Assembly (NCBI GenBank): GCA_013141115.1
Contig: JABFRP010000002.1
Location: 1,600,647 to 1,664,646 of the forward strand
DNA from: Ferruginibacter sp.
Lineage (GTDB): Bacteria; Bacteroidota; Bacteroidia; Chitinophagales; Chitinophagaceae
Direction of reading: 5' to 3'
DNA: 64,000 nt
Of this stretch, positions 37,334 to 46,749 are shown in pieces; position 1 is the stretch's first letter, and each line of letters starts with the position of its first letter. The notes under the pieces were generated by a model that was not told the DNA's origin, searched no databases, and was given only the letters and a program-made list of their open reading frames with translations. Position numbers and translations under genes: made by a program.

Positions 37334-38593
37334 TTAATCTCTTCTAATCACCTTTCCTTCTTTCATCACAAACTGAACAGTCTTGATTGCTTCGATGTTG
37401 TTAAGTGGATTATTTTTTAATGCAATAATATCTGCATAATAATATGGCGCTAATACACCTCTCTCTTTTTCTATGCCTAATAATTCTGCAGCGTTCGTTG
37501 TCATACATTGCAAAATATAGGATGGTGGAATACCGGCTAACTTCCAGTTTTCTAAAATTTTAAGATTTGACTGCACACGGTTTAAGCCAGGAAGGTCAAT
37601 AACTATATCGGTACCAAAAGCCATCTTAGTTCCTATTGCATAAGCCCTTTTAAGTCTGTCTACATCTATGTTCACCCATGATTTAGATTTGGCGGAATCA
37701 AATCCGTAAGCGTACCAATTATCAAAAGCCAAGTCTGTACCTACTAAGAAAGTTCCTTTGTCTTTCATTAGTTGAAGTTGGGTGTTATCTAATCCAAAAC
37801 CATGTTCAATAGCCGCAGCACCGCCTGCAATTACATTGGTAGCTTCCTGCCCACCCATCTTTACATGAACGGTAACTTTTAATCCATATTTTTTTGCTTC
37901 TGTTACTGCCACTTTTATATCCTCTGCATCATATATTCCATTATCACCGGTTACCATTTTAATAGTTGTAGCTCCGTAATAAATATTTTTTCGGATGGCT
38001 TTTATGATTTCCTTGGGGGTGTCCGCATCAATATATTCCCAATCCCAAAAATGTTCATGTTCCGGATTAACTCCCCAGGATTGACCGCCATAAGGTGCAA
38101 TAATTTTTCCGGCATAAATGATTGTCGGGCCTTGTATCCATCCCTTATTAATTGCTTTAATGATGTCTGCTGTTGCGTAGTTTGCATCATTACCAATTTC
38201 TTTAATGGTTGTAAAACCATTGTCTAAAAACTGTTTGGCAACAACAGAACCCCTTATAGCACGTAAAGCATTGCTTTCTGTAACATCAACATCATTCCAA
38301 TTTCGTTTTCTGTAAGAGAGATTACTTGTTATATGAACATGGCAATCCATCAAGCCTGGTAATACCCATGAATCAGAAAGGTCAATAACAGTATCTGTTT
38401 TATTTATTTTTAAATTTGCCCCTACATTCTTTATTTTTCCATTCTCAATTATTATTACCTGGTTATCCAACATCTTACCACTTCGGGCATCAAAAAAGTG
38501 CCCTGCTTTAATTACAGTGTTTTGTGCCAAAAGCTGAAAAGAAAATAGATTCAATAATGCGATAAACAGGAAGCTTGTTTGTTTGATTTTCAT
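37334..38593 (-). CDS. Exported metal-dependent amidohydrolase
   Basis: A 419-residue amidohydrolase-superfamily protein (imidazolonepropionase/prolidase-like). After the signal peptide (1-24), the first metal-binding pair is H85 and H87 (LMDCHVHIT). Later elements are the ATTIKMVTGD segment with a likely metal-bridging lysine, HVKMGG and IEHGF histidines, and the GTDIVID aspartate. The set fits Xaa-Pro or cyclic amide hydrolases. The leader is one copy of the repeated signal cassette. It is downstream of DUF3500 and DUF885 genes on the same strand. Confidence 0.86.
   Translation of the reverse strand: MKIKQTSFLFIALLNLFSFQLLAQNTVIKAGHFFDARSGKMLDNQVIIIENGKIKNVGANLKINKTDTVIDLSDSWVLPGLMDCHVHITSNLSYRKRNWNDVDVTESNALRAIRGSVVAKQFLDNGFTTIKEIGNDANYATADIIKAINKGWIQGPTIIYAGKIIAPYGGQSWGVNPEHEHFWDWEYIDADTPKEIIKAIRKNIYYGATTIKMVTGDNGIYDAEDIKVAVTEAKKYGLKVTVHVKMGGQEATNVIAGGAAAIEHGFGLDNTQLQLMKDKGTFLVGTDLAFDNWYAYGFDSAKSKSWVNIDVDRLKRAYAIGTKMAFGTDIVIDLPGLNRVQSNLKILENWKLAGIPPSYILQCMTTNAAELLGIEKERGVLAPYYYADIIALKNNPLNNIEAIKTVQFVMKEGKVIRRD
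38522..38593 (-). repeat. Signal-peptide cassette, copy 3
   Basis: Codons 1-24 of the amidohydrolase (MKIKQTSFLFIALLNLFSFQ, then LLAQ). The untranslated sequence just upstream, ATTTTGAAAATG-like on the coding strand, also resembles that of copies 2 and 4. Confidence 0.7.
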
Positions 38594-38641
38594 TTTAAAA
38601 ATTTCTTTATTGATGATTACATAAAAAAAACTGACGAGCAG

Positions 38642-39691
38642 CTATTTATGATGATGCTTGCTTTTTTTATAATGCTCATTTAAAAGGTCAACTCCAAAGT
38701 CACCATTGAAATCACGCCACACTATATGTATATGATTTGCATTGTGAGTAGTATTATCAAACTCAATTAAAAAAGTCTTCCCTTGTATTCTGTAATAATG
38801 CGGCACTCCTTTTAGTAAGCCTCCCGCCCAAGCAAATCTTATTTTATTAAAATCTTCTGCTACAATTCGCTTCATTCTCATCTCTGCAATTTTAGCTGGC
38901 ATGGAAGAAAGATGACTGACTATTAATTTGTTTAAACTGTTTTTTTGTGGAGCTGTCAGGTCTTTGGCTAATATTCCAACTGGTGTAAGCGGTCCAACCT
39001 GAATAGCGTTTGTAGTTACAATGTCATTAAATGCTTTTGATTGAAAAATTGCTTTTACCTTTTGCTCATTAGTAAGCATGTTTATTAATTCAAAGCCAAT
39101 ATCTTCTTCGTCTTTTATTATTCGCCTTCCTTTATTTTTTCCTTCTTGTATTTCAGCAGGATATACACCAAAAAAGATGGGTGTTAGTGCTAATTGATTA
39201 TTTACAATTGTAAAATTAAGAGCAATATGATGTCCACTAAATTTCCATCCCCAAACACTGTCTTTTGCTGGCGTACCATAAAATGCTATAAAATGATTTT
39301 CAGGTATCCGATGTATCATGGTGGGCTCTAACTCTTTCAAATAATACTCATTATTCATAATGTCCTGTGTTCTTATAAACCCTTTATCACTCAAAAAACT
39401 TTTAAGTAGGGCATACACATTACGCTTTTGTATGCTATCCATGTCTTTTAAACAAACACCTTTTCTTGGAATTAAACTGGCGGGAAGATAGTTCCAATTG
39501 TACCTGGACATATCATCAAAAGGAAAAACCGCTTTTGCTCTTTGTGTGCTGTCTAAAGAATTTACAACTGTTAATGCAGGTGAAAAATCAATCCTATTAT
39601 CCTGTGCTGTCAAATCGAAAGGAACGCATAGCAGGAGAGAAAATACATTTATCAATGCGATACACAGGATTGTAGTTTGCTTTATTTTCAT
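38642..39691 (-). CDS. DUF3500 protein A
   Basis: A 349-residue exported protein. The start is taken at 39691 (MKIKQTTILCIALINVFS), which matches the neighbours' leaders; an ATG seven codons earlier is also in frame. DUF3500 features include an R-x-K-A-x-F-P-F-D-D start, WNYLP, the SGHHIALNFT segment (about residue 167), and a C-terminal IEFDNTTHNANHIHIVWRDF. The function of DUF3500 is not established; the His-rich conserved segments suggest metal binding. A paralogue lies at 44108-45190. Confidence 0.83.
   Translation of the reverse strand: MKIKQTTILCIALINVFSLLLCVPFDLTAQDNRIDFSPALTVVNSLDSTQRAKAVFPFDDMSRYNWNYLPASLIPRKGVCLKDMDSIQKRNVYALLKSFLSDKGFIRTQDIMNNEYYLKELEPTMIHRIPENHFIAFYGTPAKDSVWGWKFSGHHIALNFTIVNNQLALTPIFFGVYPAEIQEGKNKGRRIIKDEEDIGFELINMLTNEQKVKAIFQSKAFNDIVTTNAIQVGPLTPVGILAKDLTAPQKNSLNKLIVSHLSSMPAKIAEMRMKRIVAEDFNKIRFAWAGGLLKGVPHYYRIQGKTFLIEFDNTTHNANHIHIVWRDFNGDFGVDLLNEHYKKSKHHHK
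39638..39691 (-). repeat. Signal-peptide cassette, copy 4 (partial)
   Basis: Codons 1-18 of DUF3500 protein A match the shared leader (IALINVFS); after this the leader diverges before its TAQ end. Confidence 0.6.
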
Positions 39692-39719
39692 TTTGAAAAT
39701 TTGATTGGGCATGGTTTTA

Positions 39720-41507
39720 TTATTTTTTAGCTGCTTTACTTTCTATCCACTTATTAATTTTTGTTTCCAAAATAATCAGCGGCAAACAGCCATCTTTCAA
39801 TACTTCATCATGAAACTCTTTAATGTCAAACTTGATTCCCAGTTTCTTCTTTGCTCTTTCACGCAGTTCAATAATTTTTAACTCACCTATTTTATAACTT
39901 ACCGCCTGCCCGGCTAAAACCATATACCGTTCTATCCGTTGTTCTGCTTCAACAGATGATACAGGTTGGTTTTCCAACACATAAGCAATGGCTTTTTCAC
40001 GGCTCCATCCTTTATAATGAATGCCTGCATCTACCACTAACCGAACAGCCCGTTCAATTTCACCATTTAGTCTGCCCAAATATTGATAGGGATCTGTGTA
40101 CATACCTAATTCCTTACCTAAGCTTTCTGCATACAATGCCCAGCCTTCCGCAAAAGCACTGGTGGTATAAGCTTTTCTAAATTCTGGAATATCGGCTTCC
40201 TGTTGAATAGCTAATTGATAATGATGCCCAGGAATTGCTTCGTGTATAAATAAATCTTCCATAGCAAAATAATTGTATTGAGCCGGGTCAATGATTACTT
40301 CATAAAAAACGCCGGGTCTTGTTCCATCTCTCGATGGTTTATTGTACTGGGCATTAGCACCAGCAGCCCGAAATTTTTCAGTAGCCCTTATTTCAAATTT
40401 TGCTTTAGGTGTTAAATTAAAAAGGATGTTCAGTTGCGGCGACATTTTATCCAAAAAACTTCTGAATCTATCCAATACTTCCTCTTCGGTTTTAAAAGGA
40501 AAAAATTTGGGGTCGGTTTTTACATATTCAAAAAAGGATTTTAAATTACCATTAAAGCCAACGAGTGTTTTTACAGAATCCATTTCTTTGCGAATACGGT
40601 CAACCTCACTAAGTCCTAAATTAAAAATTTGTTCGGCTGTAATAGTTGTGGTAGTAAAATAGGCTAACCATAATTCATACTCTTTCTTTCCTTTATCATT
40701 ATCCAATAAACCCGATGTTTTTCTTGCTTTGGGAATATAGCCGGCAACAATATAGTCATGCAATTTTTTGTACGCCGGTTTAATAATGTTTTCAATGGCA
40801 TTCGAGTAATCTTTCTTTAATTGAACTGCAGTAATACTATCTAAGTTGGTTGGTAGTTTTAATAAAGGTTTGTAAAAAACATTCGCCTCTACAGCACCTT
40901 CAAATAGCGGTTTTAATTGTGGCGGCACTTTTTCCATTGCAGCCTTTGGGTTGGTATTATTTTTTTCAATACCTTTTTTCATATTAGCAATGGCCTGGTC
41001 CACCCAAATTTGAAAACCTTTCATACGGCTGATAAAATTCCTGTAATCTTTTTCTGTATTGAAAGGAACAAAGCCAGCTCCCGAGCCTAATGTTGCAAAC
41101 CGTGTTGGAAAACTAAATACGAATTGATCAACAGGCCTGTAAAACCACATGGAATTGTTTAGTCGTTCATTTTCTGATTTCAGTTTGTAGGTAAGTACAT
41201 CAATACTTAATAACTGGGATGCTGTTAAGCCTGCTTTGTTTATGACAGCTAATTGAGTGAGATATTTTTGATTGAGTGCCTTTGCATTTTTTACATACAC
41301 TTCGCTGATAGTAATTTCAAGTTGGTTGTTGTAATCGTTTACACCTGATTGTGTGGCTTCTAAAGGGTTTAATGCATAAAATTCTTTTGAGTACTGCTCC
41401 AGTAATGACTCTAATTGAATCGGTTGGTTTTTCTTTTGTGCTAAAAGCTGAAAAGAAAATACGTTTATCAATGCGATAAACAGTAAGGTTATTTGCGTTG
41501 GTTTCAT
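39720..41507 (-). CDS. DUF885 exported hydrolase (HExxxGHH type)
   Basis: A 595-residue protein with a signal peptide (1-24) and a mostly helical DUF885 domain. The conserved HEAIPGHH (H422-H429) looks like a zinc-peptidase helix, and a second glutamate segment (AFAEGWALYAESL) lies about 30 residues later. DUF885 proteins are annotated as putative metallopeptidases of Gly/Pro-rich substrates, but firm substrates are not known to me. It lies 23 bases after the permease gene and 28 bases ahead of DUF3500 protein A. Confidence 0.85.
   Translation of the reverse strand: MKPTQITLLFIALINVFSFQLLAQKKNQPIQLESLLEQYSKEFYALNPLEATQSGVNDYNNQLEITISEVYVKNAKALNQKYLTQLAVINKAGLTASQLLSIDVLTYKLKSENERLNNSMWFYRPVDQFVFSFPTRFATLGSGAGFVPFNTEKDYRNFISRMKGFQIWVDQAIANMKKGIEKNNTNPKAAMEKVPPQLKPLFEGAVEANVFYKPLLKLPTNLDSITAVQLKKDYSNAIENIIKPAYKKLHDYIVAGYIPKARKTSGLLDNDKGKKEYELWLAYFTTTTITAEQIFNLGLSEVDRIRKEMDSVKTLVGFNGNLKSFFEYVKTDPKFFPFKTEEEVLDRFRSFLDKMSPQLNILFNLTPKAKFEIRATEKFRAAGANAQYNKPSRDGTRPGVFYEVIIDPAQYNYFAMEDLFIHEAIPGHHYQLAIQQEADIPEFRKAYTTSAFAEGWALYAESLGKELGMYTDPYQYLGRLNGEIERAVRLVVDAGIHYKGWSREKAIAYVLENQPVSSVEAEQRIERYMVLAGQAVSYKIGELKIIELRERAKKKLGIKFDIKEFHDEVLKDGCLPLIILETKINKWIESKAAKK
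41436..41507 (-). repeat. Signal-peptide cassette, copy 5
   Basis: Codons 1-24 of the DUF885 gene. From codon 10 the DNA differs from copy 2 at only a few positions, while the genes that follow share no homology. Confidence 0.7.
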
Positions 41508-41530
41508 TACTTTATTTTTTGTTGCTGATA

Positions 41531-42862
41531 TTATTCACTTGCTGGTATTGTTACAGCTTTATCTTTTTTAAATTGCTTTGTTATAAAATACATTACACCT
41601 ACTATTGCAATAAAAATAATGGTGGATAATATTTCCCATTTGCTTAAACTGGTTAGTAACCAAATGATAGCTGCAATACCAATAACAGGAAATATCAGAC
41701 CCCCAGGAGCTTTGAATGTTTTTTCGGCCGAAGGCTGTTGCTGCTTTCTTAGTTTAACTGTTGCCAAAATAACAGCGAGATAAACCAGTAATATAGCTGC
41801 GCTGGCAAGCACCGCTAATTGTTTAAAACCTCCTGAAACGGAAAAAATAAAAATGAGTGCGCCATATGTAATTACAGACAAATAAGGGGTTGCATATTTA
41901 GTGTGCACCTTACTCAGGAATTTGGGAAACAGGCCATCATTGGCACCTGCAAAAAGTGCACGGGGTGTAGACATTATATCTGAAAATACGCAACCAAAAC
42001 AGGAGATAGCTGCCGTAAATAATAATATCGTGGCGCCAATTGGTCCCACGATCTTTTCGGCTACTGCTGCCAGTGGTGCATCTTTAACAGTTGCCATTGA
42101 TGCACCCAATACACCTTGTGTTACAGTTTGTAACAGGATGTACACGATGAGTACTACAACACCTCCCAGGCAAATACCCAGCGGTACAGTTCGTTTGGGA
42201 TTTTTAAATTCGCCACTTACGCCCAATGTTGTTTCAAAGCCTGCGAAAGCAAAAAATAACATGAGTGCTGTATTACTGAATGTTTTTAAGGGCGGCAGAT
42301 GTTCCCAATGAAGATTAGCCGTTTTTACCTGGCTGAAACCGAAAATGATAATAGCAAGCAGCGGCAATAACTTGATGATAGTAATTAATTTTACAACGCT
42401 GATACTTTGTTTTGCACCAAGTACATTTACCAGTATCATAAAACCGATCATTGCAAAAAAGAAGAGCCCACGTAACAGCGGATCAAGAAATACAGGAAAA
42501 AGTATAGCTAAAGAATCGGCAATGATATTGATCACTGCGGCGCTGCCCAAAACGTTCCACCCAAAAAAGTATAACCAGTTGATGATATAACCGGCAAGGT
42601 TGCCAAATGCAGTTTGTACATAAGCATAGGAACCGCCACTGGTTGTAACCTTGCTGCCAATTTCGGCATAACAAAGCATAATAGCCGCCATCATCACACT
42701 GCAGAATATATAACCAAAGATGGCAAATGCCCCCAGTTGTATGCCTGCAATTGCGGGTAATGCAAATATACCTGCACCAATTATTCCGTTAATAATAGCT
42801 AATGCTAAACCCGGTACACCTATTACACTTTTTAATCCTTCACCTGTTGTTTCGTTTACCAT
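41531..42862 (-). CDS. APC-superfamily amino acid permease
   Basis: A 443-residue inner-membrane transporter with about 12 helices. The APC signature is the first helix GLALAIINGIIGAGIFALPAI (about 22-42), with the unwound G-A-G-I-F substrate site, and the AGFETTLGVSGEFKNPKRTVP segment between helices 6 and 7. It should import an amino acid by proton symport. It sits between the DUF885 hydrolase and the M19 dipeptidase, which supports uptake of released amino acids. Confidence 0.9.
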   Translation of the reverse strand: MVNETTGEGLKSVIGVPGLALAIINGIIGAGIFALPAIAGIQLGAFAIFGYIFCSVMMAAIMLCYAEIGSKVTTSGGSYAYVQTAFGNLAGYIINWLYFFGWNVLGSAAVINIIADSLAILFPVFLDPLLRGLFFFAMIGFMILVNVLGAKQSISVVKLITIIKLLPLLAIIIFGFSQVKTANLHWEHLPPLKTFSNTALMLFFAFAGFETTLGVSGEFKNPKRTVPLGICLGGVVVLIVYILLQTVTQGVLGASMATVKDAPLAAVAEKIVGPIGATILLFTAAISCFGCVFSDIMSTPRALFAGANDGLFPKFLSKVHTKYATPYLSVITYGALIFIFSVSGGFKQLAVLASAAILLVYLAVILATVKLRKQQQPSAEKTFKAPGGLIFPVIGIAAIIWLLTSLSKWEILSTIIFIAIVGVMYFITKQFKKDKAVTIPASE

Positions 42863-42892
42863 TTTTTATTTTGAGTAATTGTATAATCGTTT

Positions 42893-44086
42893 TTATTTTG
42901 CTTCATTAGCCTGCAATACCCGTAAAAAATTACCCCCTAAAATTTTATGAATATCTTTTTTGCTGTAGCCTTTTTGTACCAATGCTTTTGTAATTAATGG
43001 ATAGGTAGTAACATCATCTAATTGCTGTGGTGTAAGGTTGATACCATCAAAGTCGGAACCGAGACCAACGTAATCAACACCTACTAAATTTATAATGTAA
43101 TCAAAGTGCTGCATGAGTAAGGATAGCGGAGGCCTCATTGCATCTGCTTCATCCTTATACTTACTATACAGGTAGTTTTCCATTACCCAACCATCCATAC
43201 CTGCTTTTACCAAAGAGTCGGTTTCTGTTTTGTGTTGTTGAAAAAAATGATTTTCTTTTTTTGCAAAACTGCTGTCGATAAATGGAGGGTTAAAATTTAT
43301 TTGTATTACACCGCCATTTTTTGCAATTGCTTTAATCTGTTCATCTTTTAAATTTCTTTGATGGTTGCACAGATTATATACAGAACTATGTGAAGCTATA
43401 ACCGGCTTTACTGTGGTATTAATTACATCCCAAAAAGTTTTTTCTCCCACATGGCTAATGTCTACTATCATCCCCAGTTGGTTCATCCTGTTTACTACCT
43501 GTTTGCCAAAATCTGTTAACCCCTTATATGTCAGGTCTTTTTTAAAAGTTTCGTCGTAGGCACTTGTTGCCCAGTTGGTAGAATTATTCCAGGTAAGCGT
43601 CATATACCTGGCACCACGTTGATACAATGCATCTAATTTACTCAGTTCATTTTCTATCATGTGTCCACCTTCTACACCAAGCATAGCAACTAACTTATGT
43701 TGCTTTACCGCTTTTAATAATGCTGCACTGTTTAAAGCTTTTACCATTTCATTTGGGTGCCGGGCAATTACAGCATCTAAGGAATCAATTTGTTGGTTTG
43801 CAAAAAGGAATGGATTTTTTATGTCGCCGGTGCAAAAAACAGAAAACACCTGCACATCTAATCCACCTTGTTTTTGCCTGGCTAAATCGGTATGTGTTTT
43901 TCCTTTTAAATCTTTATCAAATGCCAATTCATTATTTCTATATTTTACTGTAGCCTCATCTGTAACCAGCATCAAAAAATCATTATGGGTATCTACCACA
44001 ATAGCTTTACTATGTATTTTTTTATACAATTGAGCACAGAGTTGCTGTGTAAAAAAAATACTGAGGAGTAATAGTCTTAATTTCAT
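42893..44086 (-). CDS. Membrane dipeptidase, M19 family
   Basis: An exported zinc dipeptidase of 397 residues, signal peptide about 1-18. All metal-site elements are seen: VDTHND (H34, D36), the GVEGG glutamate, VDISHVG histidine and IASHSSV histidine, then LGSDFDGI near the C-terminus. M19 enzymes cleave dipeptides with D- or dehydro-amino acids at the C-terminal position as well as L-forms. The neighbouring permease could take up the products. Confidence 0.92.
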   Translation of the reverse strand: MKLRLLLLSIFFTQQLCAQLYKKIHSKAIVVDTHNDFLMLVTDEATVKYRNNELAFDKDLKGKTHTDLARQKQGGLDVQVFSVFCTGDIKNPFLFANQQIDSLDAVIARHPNEMVKALNSAALLKAVKQHKLVAMLGVEGGHMIENELSKLDALYQRGARYMTLTWNNSTNWATSAYDETFKKDLTYKGLTDFGKQVVNRMNQLGMIVDISHVGEKTFWDVINTTVKPVIASHSSVYNLCNHQRNLKDEQIKAIAKNGGVIQINFNPPFIDSSFAKKENHFFQQHKTETDSLVKAGMDGWVMENYLYSKYKDEADAMRPPLSLLMQHFDYIINLVGVDYVGLGSDFDGINLTPQQLDDVTTYPLITKALVQKGYSKKDIHKILGGNFLRVLQANEAK

Positions 44087-44107
44087 CTTTCGGGGTTTTA
44101 ATTCAGC

Positions 44108-45190
44108 TTAATGCTTTTCCATTTGATAATGCTTTTTCAATACATCCTCTCCATATTCATTTCCCTTTTCTCTCCATATAGCATGAATATGATTGGCGCC
44201 GTTTCTTGGCCCGCCATTATTATCAAACTCAATTATAAAAGTTGGCCCGTTTAAAACATAGTAGTGCGGCTTGTTTTCATCATATGCTCCAATCCATCCA
44301 AAATATATTTTATCAATACCGGCTTTAATAATTTTATCATATTCCACTACTGCTTTATCATACTCCAGGTTAAATACAAATTCTCTGATAATGTATTGCA
44401 TTACTGCTTTCTGTTTTTCATTCATTGCTGCACCTAAAATACCCCAATTGTCAACCAAACGTTTGCCACTTTCTGCAGCGGTAATAATATCTTGTGGCAC
44501 TTTGGTATTCATAGTGGCTTTGCTTTGTTGGGCAGGTGTAAATAACTGTATCAATTTAAGTCCTAAATCTTCCTCTTGCCCCAGCACCCGCCAGCCAGCA
44601 TACACATCGCTTTCGTATTCTGCCGGATCGGTACCAATAAAAAATGGTGTTACACAAAGCTTATCGTTAATAAATGTAAAATTGATGGATAAATGATGCC
44701 CTTCTAATTTGTATCCCCAAACAGTATCTGTTGGTTGGCCAAAAAAGGCGAAGTAGTAATTTTTGTGCGACCATAATAAAGACTGTATAAAAGAATAGGT
44801 AGTGTCGTTAATTTCTTTTTTGTAAAAAAGGGTATCGTAATAACGATTGAGTAAATCATCCAGGTGCATGATGCTGGTAGCTTTAAGGTAACCTTGTGAA
44901 CTTAACGAAACAGAAAGAATACGATGCAGTAATTTTCTTTGCCCCACCGTCATGTTGCCGATACTTGTTCCTGCCCTGGCCCTTAGCCCCACAGGTAAAT
45001 TGTTCCATTGCAACCGGGCCGTATCATTAAAATTAAGCCTGCCCGAAATATTTTGCATGCTGCTAAACGAATTGTAAAGCAAAACAGCCTGATCTTTTAT
45101 TTCGTAATTATAAGTTGTTTGGCTTTTTAAAGTATATGCAAAGCACAAAATAAAAAGGGTGAAAATAATAAGGTGTAATTTATTTGACAT
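44108..45190 (-). CDS. DUF3500 protein B
   Basis: A 360-residue exported protein, signal peptide about 1-23. It shares with 38642-39691 the WNNLPVGLRAR segment, EGHHLSINFTF, a GTDPAEYESD block and the C-terminal IEFDNNGGPRNGANHIHAIWR. The start MSNKLHLIIFTLFILCFAYT is not of the repeated leader type. The function is unknown; its 21-base spacing to the dipeptidase suggests a joint role. Confidence 0.83.
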   Translation of the reverse strand: MSNKLHLIIFTLFILCFAYTLKSQTTYNYEIKDQAVLLYNSFSSMQNISGRLNFNDTARLQWNNLPVGLRARAGTSIGNMTVGQRKLLHRILSVSLSSQGYLKATSIMHLDDLLNRYYDTLFYKKEINDTTYSFIQSLLWSHKNYYFAFFGQPTDTVWGYKLEGHHLSINFTFINDKLCVTPFFIGTDPAEYESDVYAGWRVLGQEEDLGLKLIQLFTPAQQSKATMNTKVPQDIITAAESGKRLVDNWGILGAAMNEKQKAVMQYIIREFVFNLEYDKAVVEYDKIIKAGIDKIYFGWIGAYDENKPHYYVLNGPTFIIEFDNNGGPRNGANHIHAIWREKGNEYGEDVLKKHYQMEKH

Positions 45191-45242
45191 GATCCATGAT
45201 TTAAGGTTTTGTTTTTTGAACTTACAAACTACAGATTAATTT

Positions 45243-45950
45243 TTAGGTTAAAGGCAATACAATAAACCATTTTGAAAATGCTTCCCAAATGCCCATATGT
45301 ATGTTGAAAATAATTACGCTGTGTACCAGCAAATACAAAACCAGTACTAATGGAAAAATCCACCTGCCTCTTTTTTGATGGCGTTCTATAACAATTAAAA
45401 CAATCAGCAGGGCATATATAATACCAATAGTAAATAAATAGGCCGTTAAGCTCTCGCCAAATGTATTCATGATAAACCTTACCAATGCCGGTTCAATAAA
45501 AACAACACCAGTTGCCACCATGGCTCTTGCATGTAAATTAATATCATGCCGGTATTTAATAGCAATAAAATAAGCGGTGCCTAAAATAATGAGGTCTTTA
45601 AAAGGAACAAATAACCGAATATCCAAATTTTCTTCATCAATATTATGGCGGCTATGTACTAATAAAATCACCGATATAAATATTAATGGAAACACAACAT
45701 AACTCAGCTTGCCTATCAGCCGGTGTAATGCTAATTTCTTTTTTCTTATTAAGATGGGTTGGGCAATCAACATAAAAATCCAAAGCGTAACCATAGCCGA
45801 GTGAAAATGAAAATAGAAATTAAAATCGGCTGTACCGTTAAAAAATTTTGCGAAGTACGATGGCCAAAAACCCAATAGCACCAATGCAAATAATCCTATA
45901 AAATAATAGCCCGAAATATCGAAGCGAATTTTTGGTTTAATGGGTTCCAT
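45243..45950 (-). CDS. Seven-helix membrane protein
   Basis: A 235-residue protein with about seven transmembrane helices and His residues near membrane edges (FHFHSAM, LHRLIGK, LHARAM). The pattern recalls small DUF2306-like or b-type-heme-like membrane proteins, but I cannot name the family with certainty. It starts 30 bases after the next gene upstream (DUF2306) and is likely cotranscribed with it. Confidence 0.7.
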   Translation of the reverse strand: MEPIKPKIRFDISGYYFIGLFALVLLGFWPSYFAKFFNGTADFNFYFHFHSAMVTLWIFMLIAQPILIRKKKLALHRLIGKLSYVVFPLIFISVILLVHSRHNIDEENLDIRLFVPFKDLIILGTAYFIAIKYRHDINLHARAMVATGVVFIEPALVRFIMNTFGESLTAYLFTIGIIYALLIVLIVIERHQKRGRWIFPLVLVLYLLVHSVIIFNIHMGIWEAFSKWFIVLPLT

Positions 45951-45980
45951 GCTTTTTAAGAGAGTGTGGTTTATTGATTG

Positions 45981-46616
45981 CTATTTCTTTTTCCAGCTTA
46001 ATACGATTTCTGTTATGAATAGGGGAATGGCCCAGGAGAGCCATATAATTGCAGGGCCCCTTTCGCTAAATTTTGGCATGAGGCTGATTACGATTGAAGC
46101 GTCACTCAGAAAGCGGAAGGTTACAAACGCAAAAGTTACTACATAACTTCTGATCATCCATTCTTTATGCTGTTGTATGCGGCCACGCATTACTGAAATA
46201 TATGCCATACTTGCCGTGGTGATCCATGCGAATGCCAGGGCTTGTAAACCCATGGCCCAGGAAAAATTTACTTGTATCCCACTTGTCCAGGCAAGATAAG
46301 TGGAGCAGGCTGCACCTATTAAAATAGCAGTTAAATAAATGCGGCCCATCCACCGGTGAGTAGTGAGGTACCTGTTGCGGAATGCTTTCCAAAATTGAAA
46401 AGGGCCGATGACCAAAGCAATAATGCCACAGGAAATATGCCCTATCAACGACCATTTAACATTCCAGTACCGGCCAAAGGTTTCTTTGTCAAAACCAAAA
46501 TACGGCAGTGCATCATGTATTACAAATTTGCCTGCAAATACAACAAGAAGCAATACAACTACCAATCTTACATAAGATTTCCCTTGTTGTAATGAGATCA
46601 GTTTTGATTGTACCAT
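45981..46616 (-). CDS. DUF2306 membrane protein
   Basis: A 211-residue protein with about six helices. The HISCGIIALVIGPFQFWKAFRNRYLTTHRWMGRIYL segment and HKEWMIRSYVVTFAFVTFRF are characteristic of DUF2306 proteins. These have conserved histidines that might bind heme, but the function is not established. It forms a pair with 45243-45950. Confidence 0.78.
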   Translation of the reverse strand: MVQSKLISLQQGKSYVRLVVVLLLVVFAGKFVIHDALPYFGFDKETFGRYWNVKWSLIGHISCGIIALVIGPFQFWKAFRNRYLTTHRWMGRIYLTAILIGAACSTYLAWTSGIQVNFSWAMGLQALAFAWITTASMAYISVMRGRIQQHKEWMIRSYVVTFAFVTFRFLSDASIVISLMPKFSERGPAIIWLSWAIPLFITEIVLSWKKK

Positions 46617-46670
46617 GGTGATAATTTTTCCATTGTTTAAAAATTAATTATTGAATAAAAATAAATTTTT

Positions 46671-46739
46671 ACCACATAGGTAGATAGCACATATAGAAGA
46701 GACCTAATTATATCTATGTGCCGTCTGTGTCTATGTGGT
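46671..46739. repeat. Nested inverted repeat between genes
   Basis: Outer arms ACCACATAG (46671-46679) and CTATGTGGT (46731-46739) enclose inner arms GCACATA (46687-46693) and TATGTGC (46715-46721). The word CTATGTGGTT is, from memory, frequent in dispersed intergenic repeats of this phylum. It lies after the MFS gene stop and may act as a terminator or mRNA stabiliser. Confidence 0.5.
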
Positions 46740-46749
46740 TTTATTTAAA

